Below, piece after piece: positions 17,901 through 25,351 of a stretch of DNA of 53,296 nucleotides. The notes below the pieces were generated by a model, which saw nothing but the letters and a program-made list of their open reading frames with translations, was not told the origin of the DNA and did no database searches. The DNA is from QYOJ01 sp964642545 (GTDB lineage: Bacteria > Bacteroidota > Bacteroidia > Bacteroidales > FEN-979): contig CAZXQU010000015.1 in NCBI GenBank assembly GCA_964642545.1, positions 1-53,296 of the forward strand, in the 5' to 3' direction. The position numbers were made by a program, and so were the translations under genes. Each line of letters starts with the position of its first letter. Position 1 is the first letter of the stretch.

Positions 17901-18239
17901 TTAAATGATCTCCTCTTTCTGCTCAGGCTCAGGTTTGCGGAAATAGATCTCTTTGTTCTGGTATTCGTGAATGGCGATTAGTGTTGGCTTCGGCAAATGC
18001 TCATAATATTTTGCGATCTCAATTTGCTCCCTATTCTCAAACACCTCTTCCAGGTTATCGGTTGTTGTTGCAAATTCAGAGAGTTTCTGGTTAAGTTCTT
18101 CTTTCATCTCAGCAGAAATCTGATTTGCCCGTTTGGAAATCACGGAAACCGTTTCGTAAACATTTCCGGTGCCCTCAGTATAATCTTCTATATTACGGGT
18201 TACCGCAATAACGTCTGTTTTAACTTTTTTATAATCCAT
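17901..18239 (-). CDS. rpoZ: RNA polymerase omega subunit, Bacteroidota type
   Basis: A 112-residue small acidic/basic protein, MDYKKVKTDVIAVTRNIED at the start, with an RpoZ/Rpb6-like helix region (NVYETVSVISKRANQIS, about 26-42) and charged C-terminus. Bacteroidota omega is divergent from E. coli RpoZ and is recognised mainly by position between bamD and coaBC, as here. It helps assemble and stabilise RNA polymerase. It overlaps the end of bamD by 11 bases. Confidence 0.82.
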   Translation of the reverse strand: MDYKKVKTDVIAVTRNIEDYTEGTGNVYETVSVISKRANQISAEMKEELNQKLSEFATTTDNLEEVFENREQIEIAKYYEHLPKPTLIAIHEYQNKEIYFRKPEPEQKEEII

Positions 18240-19089
18240 CTTTTTTTAATCTTACTCGTTTACTCTCTTTTATTACAACATCTTTATTTTTATCCACCAT
18301 TTTCTGCAATATCTCCTGCGACTTTGTATTCAATTCAGCTGCTTCGCCGGCAAATTTGCTGGCAGGGAATTCTCTGTAAAAATCCTGAAATGCAATGGTA
18401 GTATTTGAAAATCGCTCATATTGCTTCTCTTTTACACTAAGTGCAGCATACTTGGCGTAGGATTTAATTACCAGGAAGAGGATCTCCTCACGATGTATTG
18501 TTTCAGGATACTCCTCCAGAATATTATGAAACGTAACAATGGCTGCAGCAAAGTCCTTCATCCTGTAGTACAGTTTTGCGATTTTATAGTCCTTCATTTC
18601 CAGTTTCGCACGCATCTGATCAATCAGGTCGTTACATTCGGGAACCCGTTTGCTTTTCGGATATATATTCATGAAAAGCTGCAGCTCCTTGATGGCTTCA
18701 TTCGTACTCGTTTGATCAAGGCTATATGTAGGAGAACTCATAAAATTGCAATAGGCGCTCATAAAAAGGCACTCCTCTGCCCTGCTGGTATTTGGATAGC
18801 TGGTGTAATATCGCTTGAAATAGTAGGACGCAAGGGTGTAATCTTTCTGGTGAAAATAACAATAGGAGTAATAGTAGTAAAGATCTTCAGCTTTATCTGT
18901 GGCGCGTATCGCACCCATCATTTGATCAAATAACTGCAAGGCACGAGAATAATCTTTCTCGTTGTAATAGGCAATGGCTGCATTGTATTTTGTGTCAAGA
19001 TCTGGATTCTTCAACAACTTGCTGTGCTTACAAGATACAATAGAGCCAACTATTAGTATAATTAATGCAATTTGTTTGATCCATTTCAT
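18229..19089 (-). CDS. bamD: Outer membrane assembly lipoprotein BamD
   Basis: A 286-residue lipoprotein with TPR-type helical repeats. The lipobox ends at Cys20 (IVGSIVSC). Repeats such as YYSYCYFHQKDYTLASYYF (about 88-106) and RAEECLFMSAYCNFMSSPTY are typical of BamD/YfiO. It acts with BamA in folding beta-barrel proteins at the outer membrane. It heads the bamD-rpoZ-coaBC-porD-recN-fabI run. The last residues are unusually basic (ESKRVRLKKDGL). Confidence 0.93.
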   Translation of the reverse strand: MKWIKQIALIILIVGSIVSCKHSKLLKNPDLDTKYNAAIAYYNEKDYSRALQLFDQMMGAIRATDKAEDLYYYYSYCYFHQKDYTLASYYFKRYYTSYPNTSRAEECLFMSAYCNFMSSPTYSLDQTSTNEAIKELQLFMNIYPKSKRVPECNDLIDQMRAKLEMKDYKIAKLYYRMKDFAAAIVTFHNILEEYPETIHREEILFLVIKSYAKYAALSVKEKQYERFSNTTIAFQDFYREFPASKFAGEAAELNTKSQEILQKMVDKNKDVVIKESKRVRLKKDGL

Positions 19090-19093
19090 GCTG

Positions 19094-19101
19094 CAAAATT
19101 A
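19094..19101 (-). promoter_or_regulatory. Candidate -7 element for bamD
   Basis: Minus-strand TAATTTTG. The transcript would begin at or very near the bamD ATG at 19089, implying a very short or absent leader. No convincing -33 TTG. Confidence 0.4.
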
Positions 19102-19113
19102 CAAATTTTTGAA

Positions 19114-19121
19114 TACTTTTG
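19114..19121 (+). promoter_or_regulatory. Candidate -7 element for the oxoamine synthase gene
   Basis: TACTTTTG matching TAnnTTTG, 42 bases before the GTG at 19164. Together with the minus-strand element at 19094-19101 it makes a compact divergent promoter region. Confidence 0.45.
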
Positions 19122-19163
19122 TGCCCTTAATTAATTACCGGATTAACTTAAAACGCAAGAACC

Positions 19164-20417
19164 GTGGATATATTTGAAAAGGTAACTAAGAACATGGGGC
19201 CTTTGGGTCAATTTGCAGATCAGGGTTATGGCTATTACTATTTCCCAAAACTTGAAGGGGAGATCTCAAACCATATGACTTTCAGAGGCAAACCTATGAT
19301 TGTCTGGAGTTTGAATAATTACCTGGGATTAGCTAATCACCCTGAAGTTCGTGAGGCGGATGCCCGTGCTGCAGAACAGTATGGAATGGCATATCCTATG
19401 GGAGCCAGGATGATGTCGGGACAAACTAAGTTCCACGAACAACTCGAACAGGAATTGGCTGCCTTTGAGAATAAAGAGGCTGCCTACCTTCTTAATTATG
19501 GGTACATGGGAATGGTGTCGATTATCGATTCCCTGATTGACCGTCATGATGTCGTTGTTTACGATTCCGAGGCGCATGCCTGCATCCTTGATGGTTTGAG
19601 AATGCACCTTGGCAAACGTTTTGTCTATCCACACAATGACCTCGAAAAATTTGAGACTTCCCTCAAGAGAGCCAGGAAACTTGCCGACCAAACTGGCGGT
19701 GGCATCCTGGTAATCACAGAAGGCGTATATGGCATGGCTGGCGATTTGGGTGATCTTCCCGGCATTTTGCAATTCAAAGACAAATATGGGTTCCGGTTGC
19801 TTGTTGATGATGCACATGGATTTGGGACTATGGGATTAACAGGAGCAGGAACCACCGAAGAGCAAAAAGTAATGGACGGGGTTGATGTATATTTTGGCAC
19901 CTTTGCAAAAGCAATGGCTGGAATCGGTGGTTTTGTTGCTACTGACAAGGCAGTTATCAAATCACTTGCCTTCAACATGCGTTCGCAGATCTATGCAAAA
20001 TCTCTTCCGATGCCTATGGTTATCGGAGCCATCAAGCGCCTTGAATTGCTCAAGACGAAACCTGAACTGAAAGCACAACTCTGGACTATCGTAAATGCAT
20101 TGCAGAAAGGGTTGAGAGACAAAGGCTTTGACCTGGGAAGAACCGCATCCCCAGTCACTCCAGTATTTTTACAAGGAGGTCCTTATGAAGGGACTCAGAT
20201 TGTTGCCGACCTTCGTGAGAATTATGGCATCTTCTGCTCCATTGTCATCTACCCTGTGGTACCCAAAGGAGTTATCATGCTTCGGCTTATTCCAACGGCT
20301 GTTCATACACTGGAAGATGTGAATTACACCATTGCAGCCTTTTCTGAAGTCAGGGAGAATCTTGATGCCGGCAAATACAGCACGGGAAGCATCCCCGACG
20401 TGGCCGACAAATACTGA
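19164..20417 (+). CDS. Alpha-oxoamine synthase family PLP enzyme (serine palmitoyltransferase/AONS-like)
   Basis: A 417-residue fold-type I PLP enzyme that condenses an amino acid with an acyl-CoA. The PLP lysine is Lys249 in FGTFAKAMAGIGGF; Asp215 and His218 (VDDAHGFGTMG) and ring-stacking His138 (SEAHACILDG) are present. It starts with GTG at 19164: an in-frame stop (TAA, 19149-19151) excludes extension, and the first ATG is ten codons in. Substrate is not deducible; in this phylum relatives include serine palmitoyltransferase (sphingolipids) and cysteate acyltransferase (sulfonolipids), while biotin AONS and threonine-pathway KBL are less likely because no bio or tdh gene is near. A membrane protein gene follows after 5 bases. 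Confidence 0.85.
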   Translation: MDIFEKVTKNMGPLGQFADQGYGYYYFPKLEGEISNHMTFRGKPMIVWSLNNYLGLANHPEVREADARAAEQYGMAYPMGARMMSGQTKFHEQLEQELAAFENKEAAYLLNYGYMGMVSIIDSLIDRHDVVVYDSEAHACILDGLRMHLGKRFVYPHNDLEKFETSLKRARKLADQTGGGILVITEGVYGMAGDLGDLPGILQFKDKYGFRLLVDDAHGFGTMGLTGAGTTEEQKVMDGVDVYFGTFAKAMAGIGGFVATDKAVIKSLAFNMRSQIYAKSLPMPMVIGAIKRLELLKTKPELKAQLWTIVNALQKGLRDKGFDLGRTASPVTPVFLQGGPYEGTQIVADLRENYGIFCSIVIYPVVPKGVIMLRLIPTAVHTLEDVNYTIAAFSEVRENLDAGKYSTGSIPDVADKY

Positions 20418-20422
20418 TCCCA

Positions 20423-21232
20423 ATGATGACCTGGAAACAGCAACTAATCATCAGTCTGAACTCCACGGTCCTTTTTCTGATCGCATACATACTGGTATTC
20501 ACTCTGACCAGTATAGTCACTGCAATTTCAGCTTCAGCTTTTGAAATAACATCTGAACTTCAGTACAACCAGATCCTCTTCTACATCCGGAGTTACGACT
20601 GGACTTCCGATGCTGTGAAGACCATCTTCAGTACGGGTCCAATACTGGCCTTAATCCTGGGTATCCTGCTTTGGATTCTCTATACAAAGGTTTCAGAAGA
20701 GACAGGCATCCTTAAATTGTTGGTTGTTTGGATGTTCATACAATGTATCCTCTTCTTCTTTGGAGATATGATGATGGGAGCTCTCTTCAGCAAAGGATTT
20801 GGTTATGTGATCATGTACCTCTACTTCATGGATACCGGAAAAATGATTATTACACTCTTTGCTCTATCCAGCATGTTTGCGCTGGGTCTTCTGGTTGCCA
20901 GACAGCTTCTTTTTACAGCAAACACTTATTTGAGTGTCCTTCCCGGCAATCAAGCCCGACGGTTCACCCTGTTCCAATACCTGATCCCTTTTATTGCCGG
21001 TAATATCATCATCGATCTTGTAAAGCTTCCGGGCATCTCCCTTTATGAAATTTTTCTGAATGCCTCGATCATCCTGTTCCTGATACCAATCTATATCAGA
21101 GCGGGAATGATGCAGGATCTTTTTTTCGAAGAAGAGCCGAAAGTGATAAAGATCTACTGGAAAAGTCTTGGGGTAGCAGTAGTTATGCTGGTTCTATTAA
21201 GGATTGTATTTGGCGTTGGGATTCGATTCTAG
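20423..21232 (+). CDS. Polytopic membrane protein of unknown function, paired with the oxoamine synthase
   Basis: A 269-residue protein with about seven predicted membrane helices (starting near 8-34, 68-88, 95-118, 120-140, 145-168, 185-205, 215-235, with another hydrophobic stretch at the C-terminus). I do not recognise a family; no catalytic motif stands out. It begins 5 bases after the oxoamine synthase stop, with two adjacent ATG codons at 20423 and 20426, so it is almost surely co-translated and may work in the same lipid pathway. Its stop codon shares the CTAG with the convergent M14 peptidase gene. Confidence 0.75.
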   Translation: MMTWKQQLIISLNSTVLFLIAYILVFTLTSIVTAISASAFEITSELQYNQILFYIRSYDWTSDAVKTIFSTGPILALILGILLWILYTKVSEETGILKLLVVWMFIQCILFFFGDMMMGALFSKGFGYVIMYLYFMDTGKMIITLFALSSMFALGLLVARQLLFTANTYLSVLPGNQARRFTLFQYLIPFIAGNIIIDLVKLPGISLYEIFLNASIILFLIPIYIRAGMMQDLFFEEEPKVIKIYWKSLGVAVVMLVLLRIVFGVGIRF

Positions 21233-22956
21233 CGAATGATAATCCTGTCAACATACCTTGCCATCCCGGTCGATAACCTGAGCAAATAGAGACCGGAAGG
21301 GAGGTTCCTAAGATCAAGCCTGAAAGAAGCCACCCCTTCGGAAACCTCCACATGCTTTGAAAAAACCTGATGCCCTGTGATTCCGAAACATTCCACCAGG
21401 GCTTCTGTAATACCTGTTTCGGGAAGGGTCAACTCGATCACCCCATCAGATGGATTTGGAAAAACCATCGAAAGGCGCTCATAACGAGGCTCATCCTGAG
21501 CTACATTGAGTGGCACAAGTTCAACATCGAGGCGGGTTGTTTCGCGGTTAATCACTGAAATATCGTAAATTGTCTTCGGGAAATAACCTGTGGCTGAGAA
21601 TCTCAACCCATAGGTTCCCTCATAGAGCAAACGGGAGTAATACCCTGACGGAAGCTTTGTGTCAACAAAAGAGTTGTCAATATCAAATCCCGGAATTAAT
21701 ATCCTTGCCTGCAAGGGTTCTTCGGTAACTGAGTCGGTTACAACTCCCTGCAACCCATAATTCGCCTGTTCAATGTAGTTCAGAAGCGAGCGGTAGTTAT
21801 ATTCCCAATGATTGAGCAACTGATTTGCCGGCAATAATTTAATATTAGAGATCTCTAATGTAACCTCACGGTCTGCATGCCAGTAATTCATATAATCCTG
21901 CCTTCCACCATCTATTTCATACCATTGATAGCCGTTGATGATGCCATTGTTAAACCCCGAAAAATAGTTCCAGGGACTATACAGATGAACCGTGTCAACA
22001 TATTCATGCCCAACAAATTGCCACCAGTCATCATCAGCAGCAAGTTTGGCCCATGTATCCCATGGATAGTTAAAAACCTCTTCACCACCGTGAAAATTGG
22101 CTCCCATCACAAAATGGTTGCTGTCTGCAAAAGCCATGAAAGCAATAGTTTCAGGCTGCCATGCATTGCCGTCGGGATGCGGGCCATCTTCCGGATCGGG
22201 ATAATTCCGGTTGAGATCTACCCAGTTTGCGTTGTATCTTTGTGCTTGATAAACAGAATTATTTCCTCCATAGTAGGTCCCATCTGGGTTGGCAAGGGGG
22301 TTTATGTAGATCTCCGTGTTATCAATCATGTCTGTGATACGTGGGTCCAAACCATAGTTGGACAGCAGATAATCAATCAGATGGAGCATCAACACATAGC
22401 CAGTCGTCTCATCCCCATGGATCGATGAGGTATAAAAAAACTCGGGCTCAGCTTCCTGTTCGTTCACATTATCACTGATCTTAACAGCAATCAGGGCCCT
22501 CCCATTCACTGATGTCCCGATTGAAATTACATTGCATATCTCGGGATAAGAGGCAGCAAAATCATCCATAAAATCGAGGTACTCCTGGTAGGTAGGATAG
22601 TAATTCCAGATATTAAGAGGGCTTTCACCGGAACCTGGTGGACGAAGTTGGTCTTCTGTCAGGAGTGATCCTGGATGTGGCAGGATTGTGTAAGCATAAC
22701 CCAACTTAAGAAATTCCTGAAACTCCTTTCTATTGGCGTAAGCAAGAACCTGTATTCCATAAACATTATCAATAGATATGATTCTTGTCAGGGATTCCAG
22801 TTCCATGGGAGATCCAATGTCAAATGTAAAATAGATCTCACCTGAAGTTTTGAACATATCTTCCAGGTCATTATTCGTATCAGTTTGCGAGAAAAGTGAA
22901 AGAGAAGGCGATATCAACAAGAGTGTTAACAGGAGAAATAATACTTTCTTTATCAT
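21229..22956 (-). CDS. Secreted M14 zinc carboxypeptidase with T9SS sorting domain
   Basis: A 575-residue protein. Signal peptide 1-24 (ends SLFSQ), an N-terminal propeptide-like part to about 115, then the M14 catalytic domain: zinc ligands His180 and Glu183 (SSIHGDETTG) and His289 (GANFHGGEE), substrate Arg in DLNRNYPD (247-254), and catalytic Glu368 (VTLEIS). A carboxypeptidase-regulatory-like beta domain follows (about 395-490), then a type A T9SS sorting domain (VFPNPSDGVIELTL ... LPSGLYLLRL). It should trim peptides at the cell surface or outside. It overlaps dapA upstream by 4 bases, an odd pairing. Confidence 0.92.
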   Translation of the reverse strand: MIKKVLFLLLTLLLISPSLSLFSQTDTNNDLEDMFKTSGEIYFTFDIGSPMELESLTRIISIDNVYGIQVLAYANRKEFQEFLKLGYAYTILPHPGSLLTEDQLRPPGSGESPLNIWNYYPTYQEYLDFMDDFAASYPEICNVISIGTSVNGRALIAVKISDNVNEQEAEPEFFYTSSIHGDETTGYVLMLHLIDYLLSNYGLDPRITDMIDNTEIYINPLANPDGTYYGGNNSVYQAQRYNANWVDLNRNYPDPEDGPHPDGNAWQPETIAFMAFADSNHFVMGANFHGGEEVFNYPWDTWAKLAADDDWWQFVGHEYVDTVHLYSPWNYFSGFNNGIINGYQWYEIDGGRQDYMNYWHADREVTLEISNIKLLPANQLLNHWEYNYRSLLNYIEQANYGLQGVVTDSVTEEPLQARILIPGFDIDNSFVDTKLPSGYYSRLLYEGTYGLRFSATGYFPKTIYDISVINRETTRLDVELVPLNVAQDEPRYERLSMVFPNPSDGVIELTLPETGITEALVECFGITGHQVFSKHVEVSEGVASFRLDLRNLPSGLYLLRLSTGMARYVDRIIIR

Positions 22957-23849
22957 TGGTTATAAATTTTCAGTTCGAGTTTATGGATCAGGTCACGGGT
23001 ATTTTGGTTGATGGGTACCAGTGGTAATCTTACAGATTCACCACACAACCCTTTTAGTTGTAAAAGTGCTTTAATGCCACCCGGACTCCCGTCGGCAAAG
23101 AGGGCATTGATCAAGTCGATCAATTGAAAATGGATCTTCCTGGCACTTGTAAAATCACCTTCTAATCCAAGTCTTACCATGGTTGAGAACTCTTTCGGAT
23201 AGGCATTTGCCACAACGGAAATTACTCCATCAGCCCCTGCAGCCAACAAAGGTAGGGTAATTCCGTCATCACCTGATATGACAAGAAAATTTTCGGGACG
23301 ATGCTTAAGCACCTGGTAAATTTGATCCAGGCTACCTGATGCCTCCTTGATCCCGACAATTGTCGGGAAATCATTTGCCAGCCTTATCGTTGTTTCTGCT
23401 GATATGTTGCCTCCGGTTCGTCCCGGAACGGTGTAGAGGATTACCGGCACCGGAGTTGACTGCACAATTGCTTTAAAATGTTGGTATATTCCCTCTTGCG
23501 TAGGTTTATTGTAATAGGGTGAGACAGAGAGTATCCCTGCGACCCCATCAAGGGGCATCGTTTGGATAGCCTGAACAACCTCCGATGTGTTGTTCCCGCC
23601 AATGCCAATGACTAACGGGATCCTGCCGGCGATTTTTGCGACTGAATACTCGATAAATGCATGTTTCTCTTGTTTCGAAAGCGTTGGAGCCTCTCCTGTA
23701 GTTCCCATGGCAACAATGTAGCCTACTCCGCCTGCGATCACATGGTTAATCATCCGGTCATAGGCATTATAATCTATGGTCTCAGATAATGTAAAAGGCG
23801 TTACAATGGCAACTCCGGTCCCCCGAAATGTTACAATTTCTCTATTCAT
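22953..23849 (-). CDS. dapA: 4-hydroxy-tetrahydrodipicolinate synthase
   Basis: A 298-residue aldolase of the lysine/diaminopimelate pathway, condensing pyruvate with aspartate semialdehyde. Schiff-base Lys168 lies in VGIKEASGS, with Tyr139 (VILYTVPGR) and Thr50-Thr51 (MGTTGEAPTL) completing the usual triad. Length and motifs match DapA rather than N-acetylneuraminate lyase, though the wider family is promiscuous. It lies between a DUF6913 gene (8-base overlap) and the M14 peptidase (4-base overlap). Confidence 0.92.
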   Translation of the reverse strand: MNREIVTFRGTGVAIVTPFTLSETIDYNAYDRMINHVIAGGVGYIVAMGTTGEAPTLSKQEKHAFIEYSVAKIAGRIPLVIGIGGNNTSEVVQAIQTMPLDGVAGILSVSPYYNKPTQEGIYQHFKAIVQSTPVPVILYTVPGRTGGNISAETTIRLANDFPTIVGIKEASGSLDQIYQVLKHRPENFLVISGDDGITLPLLAAGADGVISVVANAYPKEFSTMVRLGLEGDFTSARKIHFQLIDLINALFADGSPGGIKALLQLKGLCGESVRLPLVPINQNTRDLIHKLELKIYNQ

Positions 23850-24387
23850 GCTGTTGAATGATGGTTAAATAATGACGTATCTGTTCAATAAATTCCGGTA
23901 ATCGCTGTGGGCCATCCACCTTGATCATCAGGTCATAGTATCTGTTGTTCTTTTCGTTATACCGGCCAACTTTGCAACGGGCACGAGAAAGACCGGCGAT
24001 AAATTTCAAGGGGAGATTATCTTCCAATGTAAGATCGATTAAAAGGTCATACTCGGTATGGATAAAATCGTTTACTTTGGTATTGATCGGTTTGTGGTAC
24101 CAGTTCAACTCCTGTTGCGAAAAAAAGTCATACGACAATTTTGGAAGGAAGCGGTTTACCAACTCCTTGTGCTGAAGGTATCCCAGGGCTTTAACATCTT
24201 TGTGTTCCTTTTGAAGTGATGTGACAAACAGTTCAACATCATTGTAATCGGGAAGAGTGAACAAGGGATATAAGATCCCGATACTTTTTGCATGAGCCAG
24301 GTTGACCATCGACCTGTTACGATTGATACTGGCTGACTCCCGCTTTAAAAAGTAATTTCCGATACTGGTCCACAGGCTATTGAGCAT
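23842..24387 (-). CDS. DUF6913-like protein
   Basis: A 181-residue soluble protein, taken from ATG 24387 (MLNSLWTSIGNYFLKRES). An in-frame ATG exists 24 codons earlier at 24459, but a TACCTTTG element at 24392-24399 would start transcription right at 24387, so the extension would be promoter DNA. The core (AKSIGILYPLF, LINPLTLEDN-like DLLIDLTLEDNLPLKFI, SRARCKVGRY) resembles a Bacteroidota-only family (DUF6913) often found upstream of dapA; its role is unknown. It overlaps dapA by 8 bases. Confidence 0.7.
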   Translation of the reverse strand: MLNSLWTSIGNYFLKRESASINRNRSMVNLAHAKSIGILYPLFTLPDYNDVELFVTSLQKEHKDVKALGYLQHKELVNRFLPKLSYDFFSQQELNWYHKPINTKVNDFIHTEYDLLIDLTLEDNLPLKFIAGLSRARCKVGRYNEKNNRYYDLMIKVDGPQRLPEFIEQIRHYLTIIQQHE

Positions 24388-24391
24388 GCAA

Positions 24392-24399
24392 CAAAGGTA
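24392..24399 (-). promoter_or_regulatory. Candidate -7 element for the DUF6913-dapA operon
   Basis: Minus-strand TACCTTTG with a TTTG (24422-24425 on the minus strand) 22 bases upstream. Its position immediately before ATG 24387 suggests an almost leaderless transcript. Confidence 0.5.
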
Positions 24400-24443
24400 C
24401 AGCTTACTCGCTATTTTATTACAAATATATGGTGATAGTTTAT

Positions 24444-24451
24444 TAGATTTG
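24444..24451 (+). promoter_or_regulatory. Candidate -7 element for the PhnP-like gene
   Basis: TAGATTTG, matching TAnnTTTG, 16 bases before ATG 24468. It forms a divergent promoter pair with the minus-strand element at 24392-24399. Confidence 0.45.
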
Positions 24452-24467
24452 CTATTCATACGAAAAG

Positions 24468-25235
24468 ATGAAAATCACATTCCTTGGCACTGGCACATCA
24501 CAGGGAGTTCCTGTAATCGCATGTCACTGTGACGTTTGCAGATCAAATGATCCACGAGATCAACGACTTCGCTCATCTATCCTTGTCGAATTGGGGAACC
24601 AGCGAATTGTCATCGATTGTGGTCCCGATTTCCGGCAACAGATGCTACGGGAGCACATAGAATCCATTGATGCGATCCTTGTCACCCATGCTCATAAGGA
24701 TCACCTGGGAGGCTTGGATGATGTCCGTGCATTTAACTATATTCTCAAAAAGCCTACTGCAGTCTATGCTACCGAGGAGGTCCAGGATCAGATACGAAAG
24801 GAGTACAGTTATGCCTTTGAAGGCGACCGATATCCTGGCGTCCCTGAAATTGAACTTCATACGTTCACAAACCAGCCTTTTTTCATTGAAAATACCGAAA
24901 TCATTCCAATCAAAGCCATTCACTATAACGACGACCAGTTTGTATTTGGATTCCGGATCCATGACTTTACTTACCTCACTGATGTCTACAGAATCTCTGA
25001 TGAAGAAAAGGAGAAGGTCCGTGGATCGAAAACGGTTGTAGTGAATGCGCTCAGAAAACAAAGGCACTACTCACACATGAACCTGAATGAGGCTGTTGCT
25101 CTCTTAAAAGAATTAAATCCGGAGCGAGGCTTCCTGACACATATCAGTCATCAAATGGGTCTTTACACGGAAGTTGAAACCGAACTTCCCCGGAACATTT
25201 CCCTGGCATGGGATCGATTGACTGAGGAGTTGTAA
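24468..25235 (+). CDS. Metallo-beta-lactamase fold hydrolase, PhnP-like
   Basis: A 255-residue protein. The metal site motif THAHKDHLGG (His74, His76, Asp78, His79) is intact, and the N-terminal MKITFLGTGTSQGVP followed by a CHCDVC cysteine cluster (19-24) is typical of the PhnP/RNase Z-like branch. In this branch PhnP is a phosphoribosyl cyclic phosphodiesterase, and others are related to lipoate/octanoate or tRNA processing neighbours. No phosphonate gene is nearby, so the substrate is unknown. The distal histidines (HYSHMNLNEA and THISHQMG) are also present. Confidence 0.88.
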   Translation: MKITFLGTGTSQGVPVIACHCDVCRSNDPRDQRLRSSILVELGNQRIVIDCGPDFRQQMLREHIESIDAILVTHAHKDHLGGLDDVRAFNYILKKPTAVYATEEVQDQIRKEYSYAFEGDRYPGVPEIELHTFTNQPFFIENTEIIPIKAIHYNDDQFVFGFRIHDFTYLTDVYRISDEEKEKVRGSKTVVVNALRKQRHYSHMNLNEAVALLKELNPERGFLTHISHQMGLYTEVETELPRNISLAWDRLTEEL

Positions 25236-25351
25236 TTGTTTCATCGAGGAAATCCCATGCCTTGTAACCCGTTTTACGTTACTTAGCTAAAAAATTTCTT
25301 CACAAGGGCCATTCAGATTACTTTTAGCCGACTCAACCAACTACCCTTTTG

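Noticed and set aside
21877..22428. A 183-codon plus-strand frame inside the M14 peptidase
   Set aside because: It covers the zinc-site region in antisense with no protein-like features.
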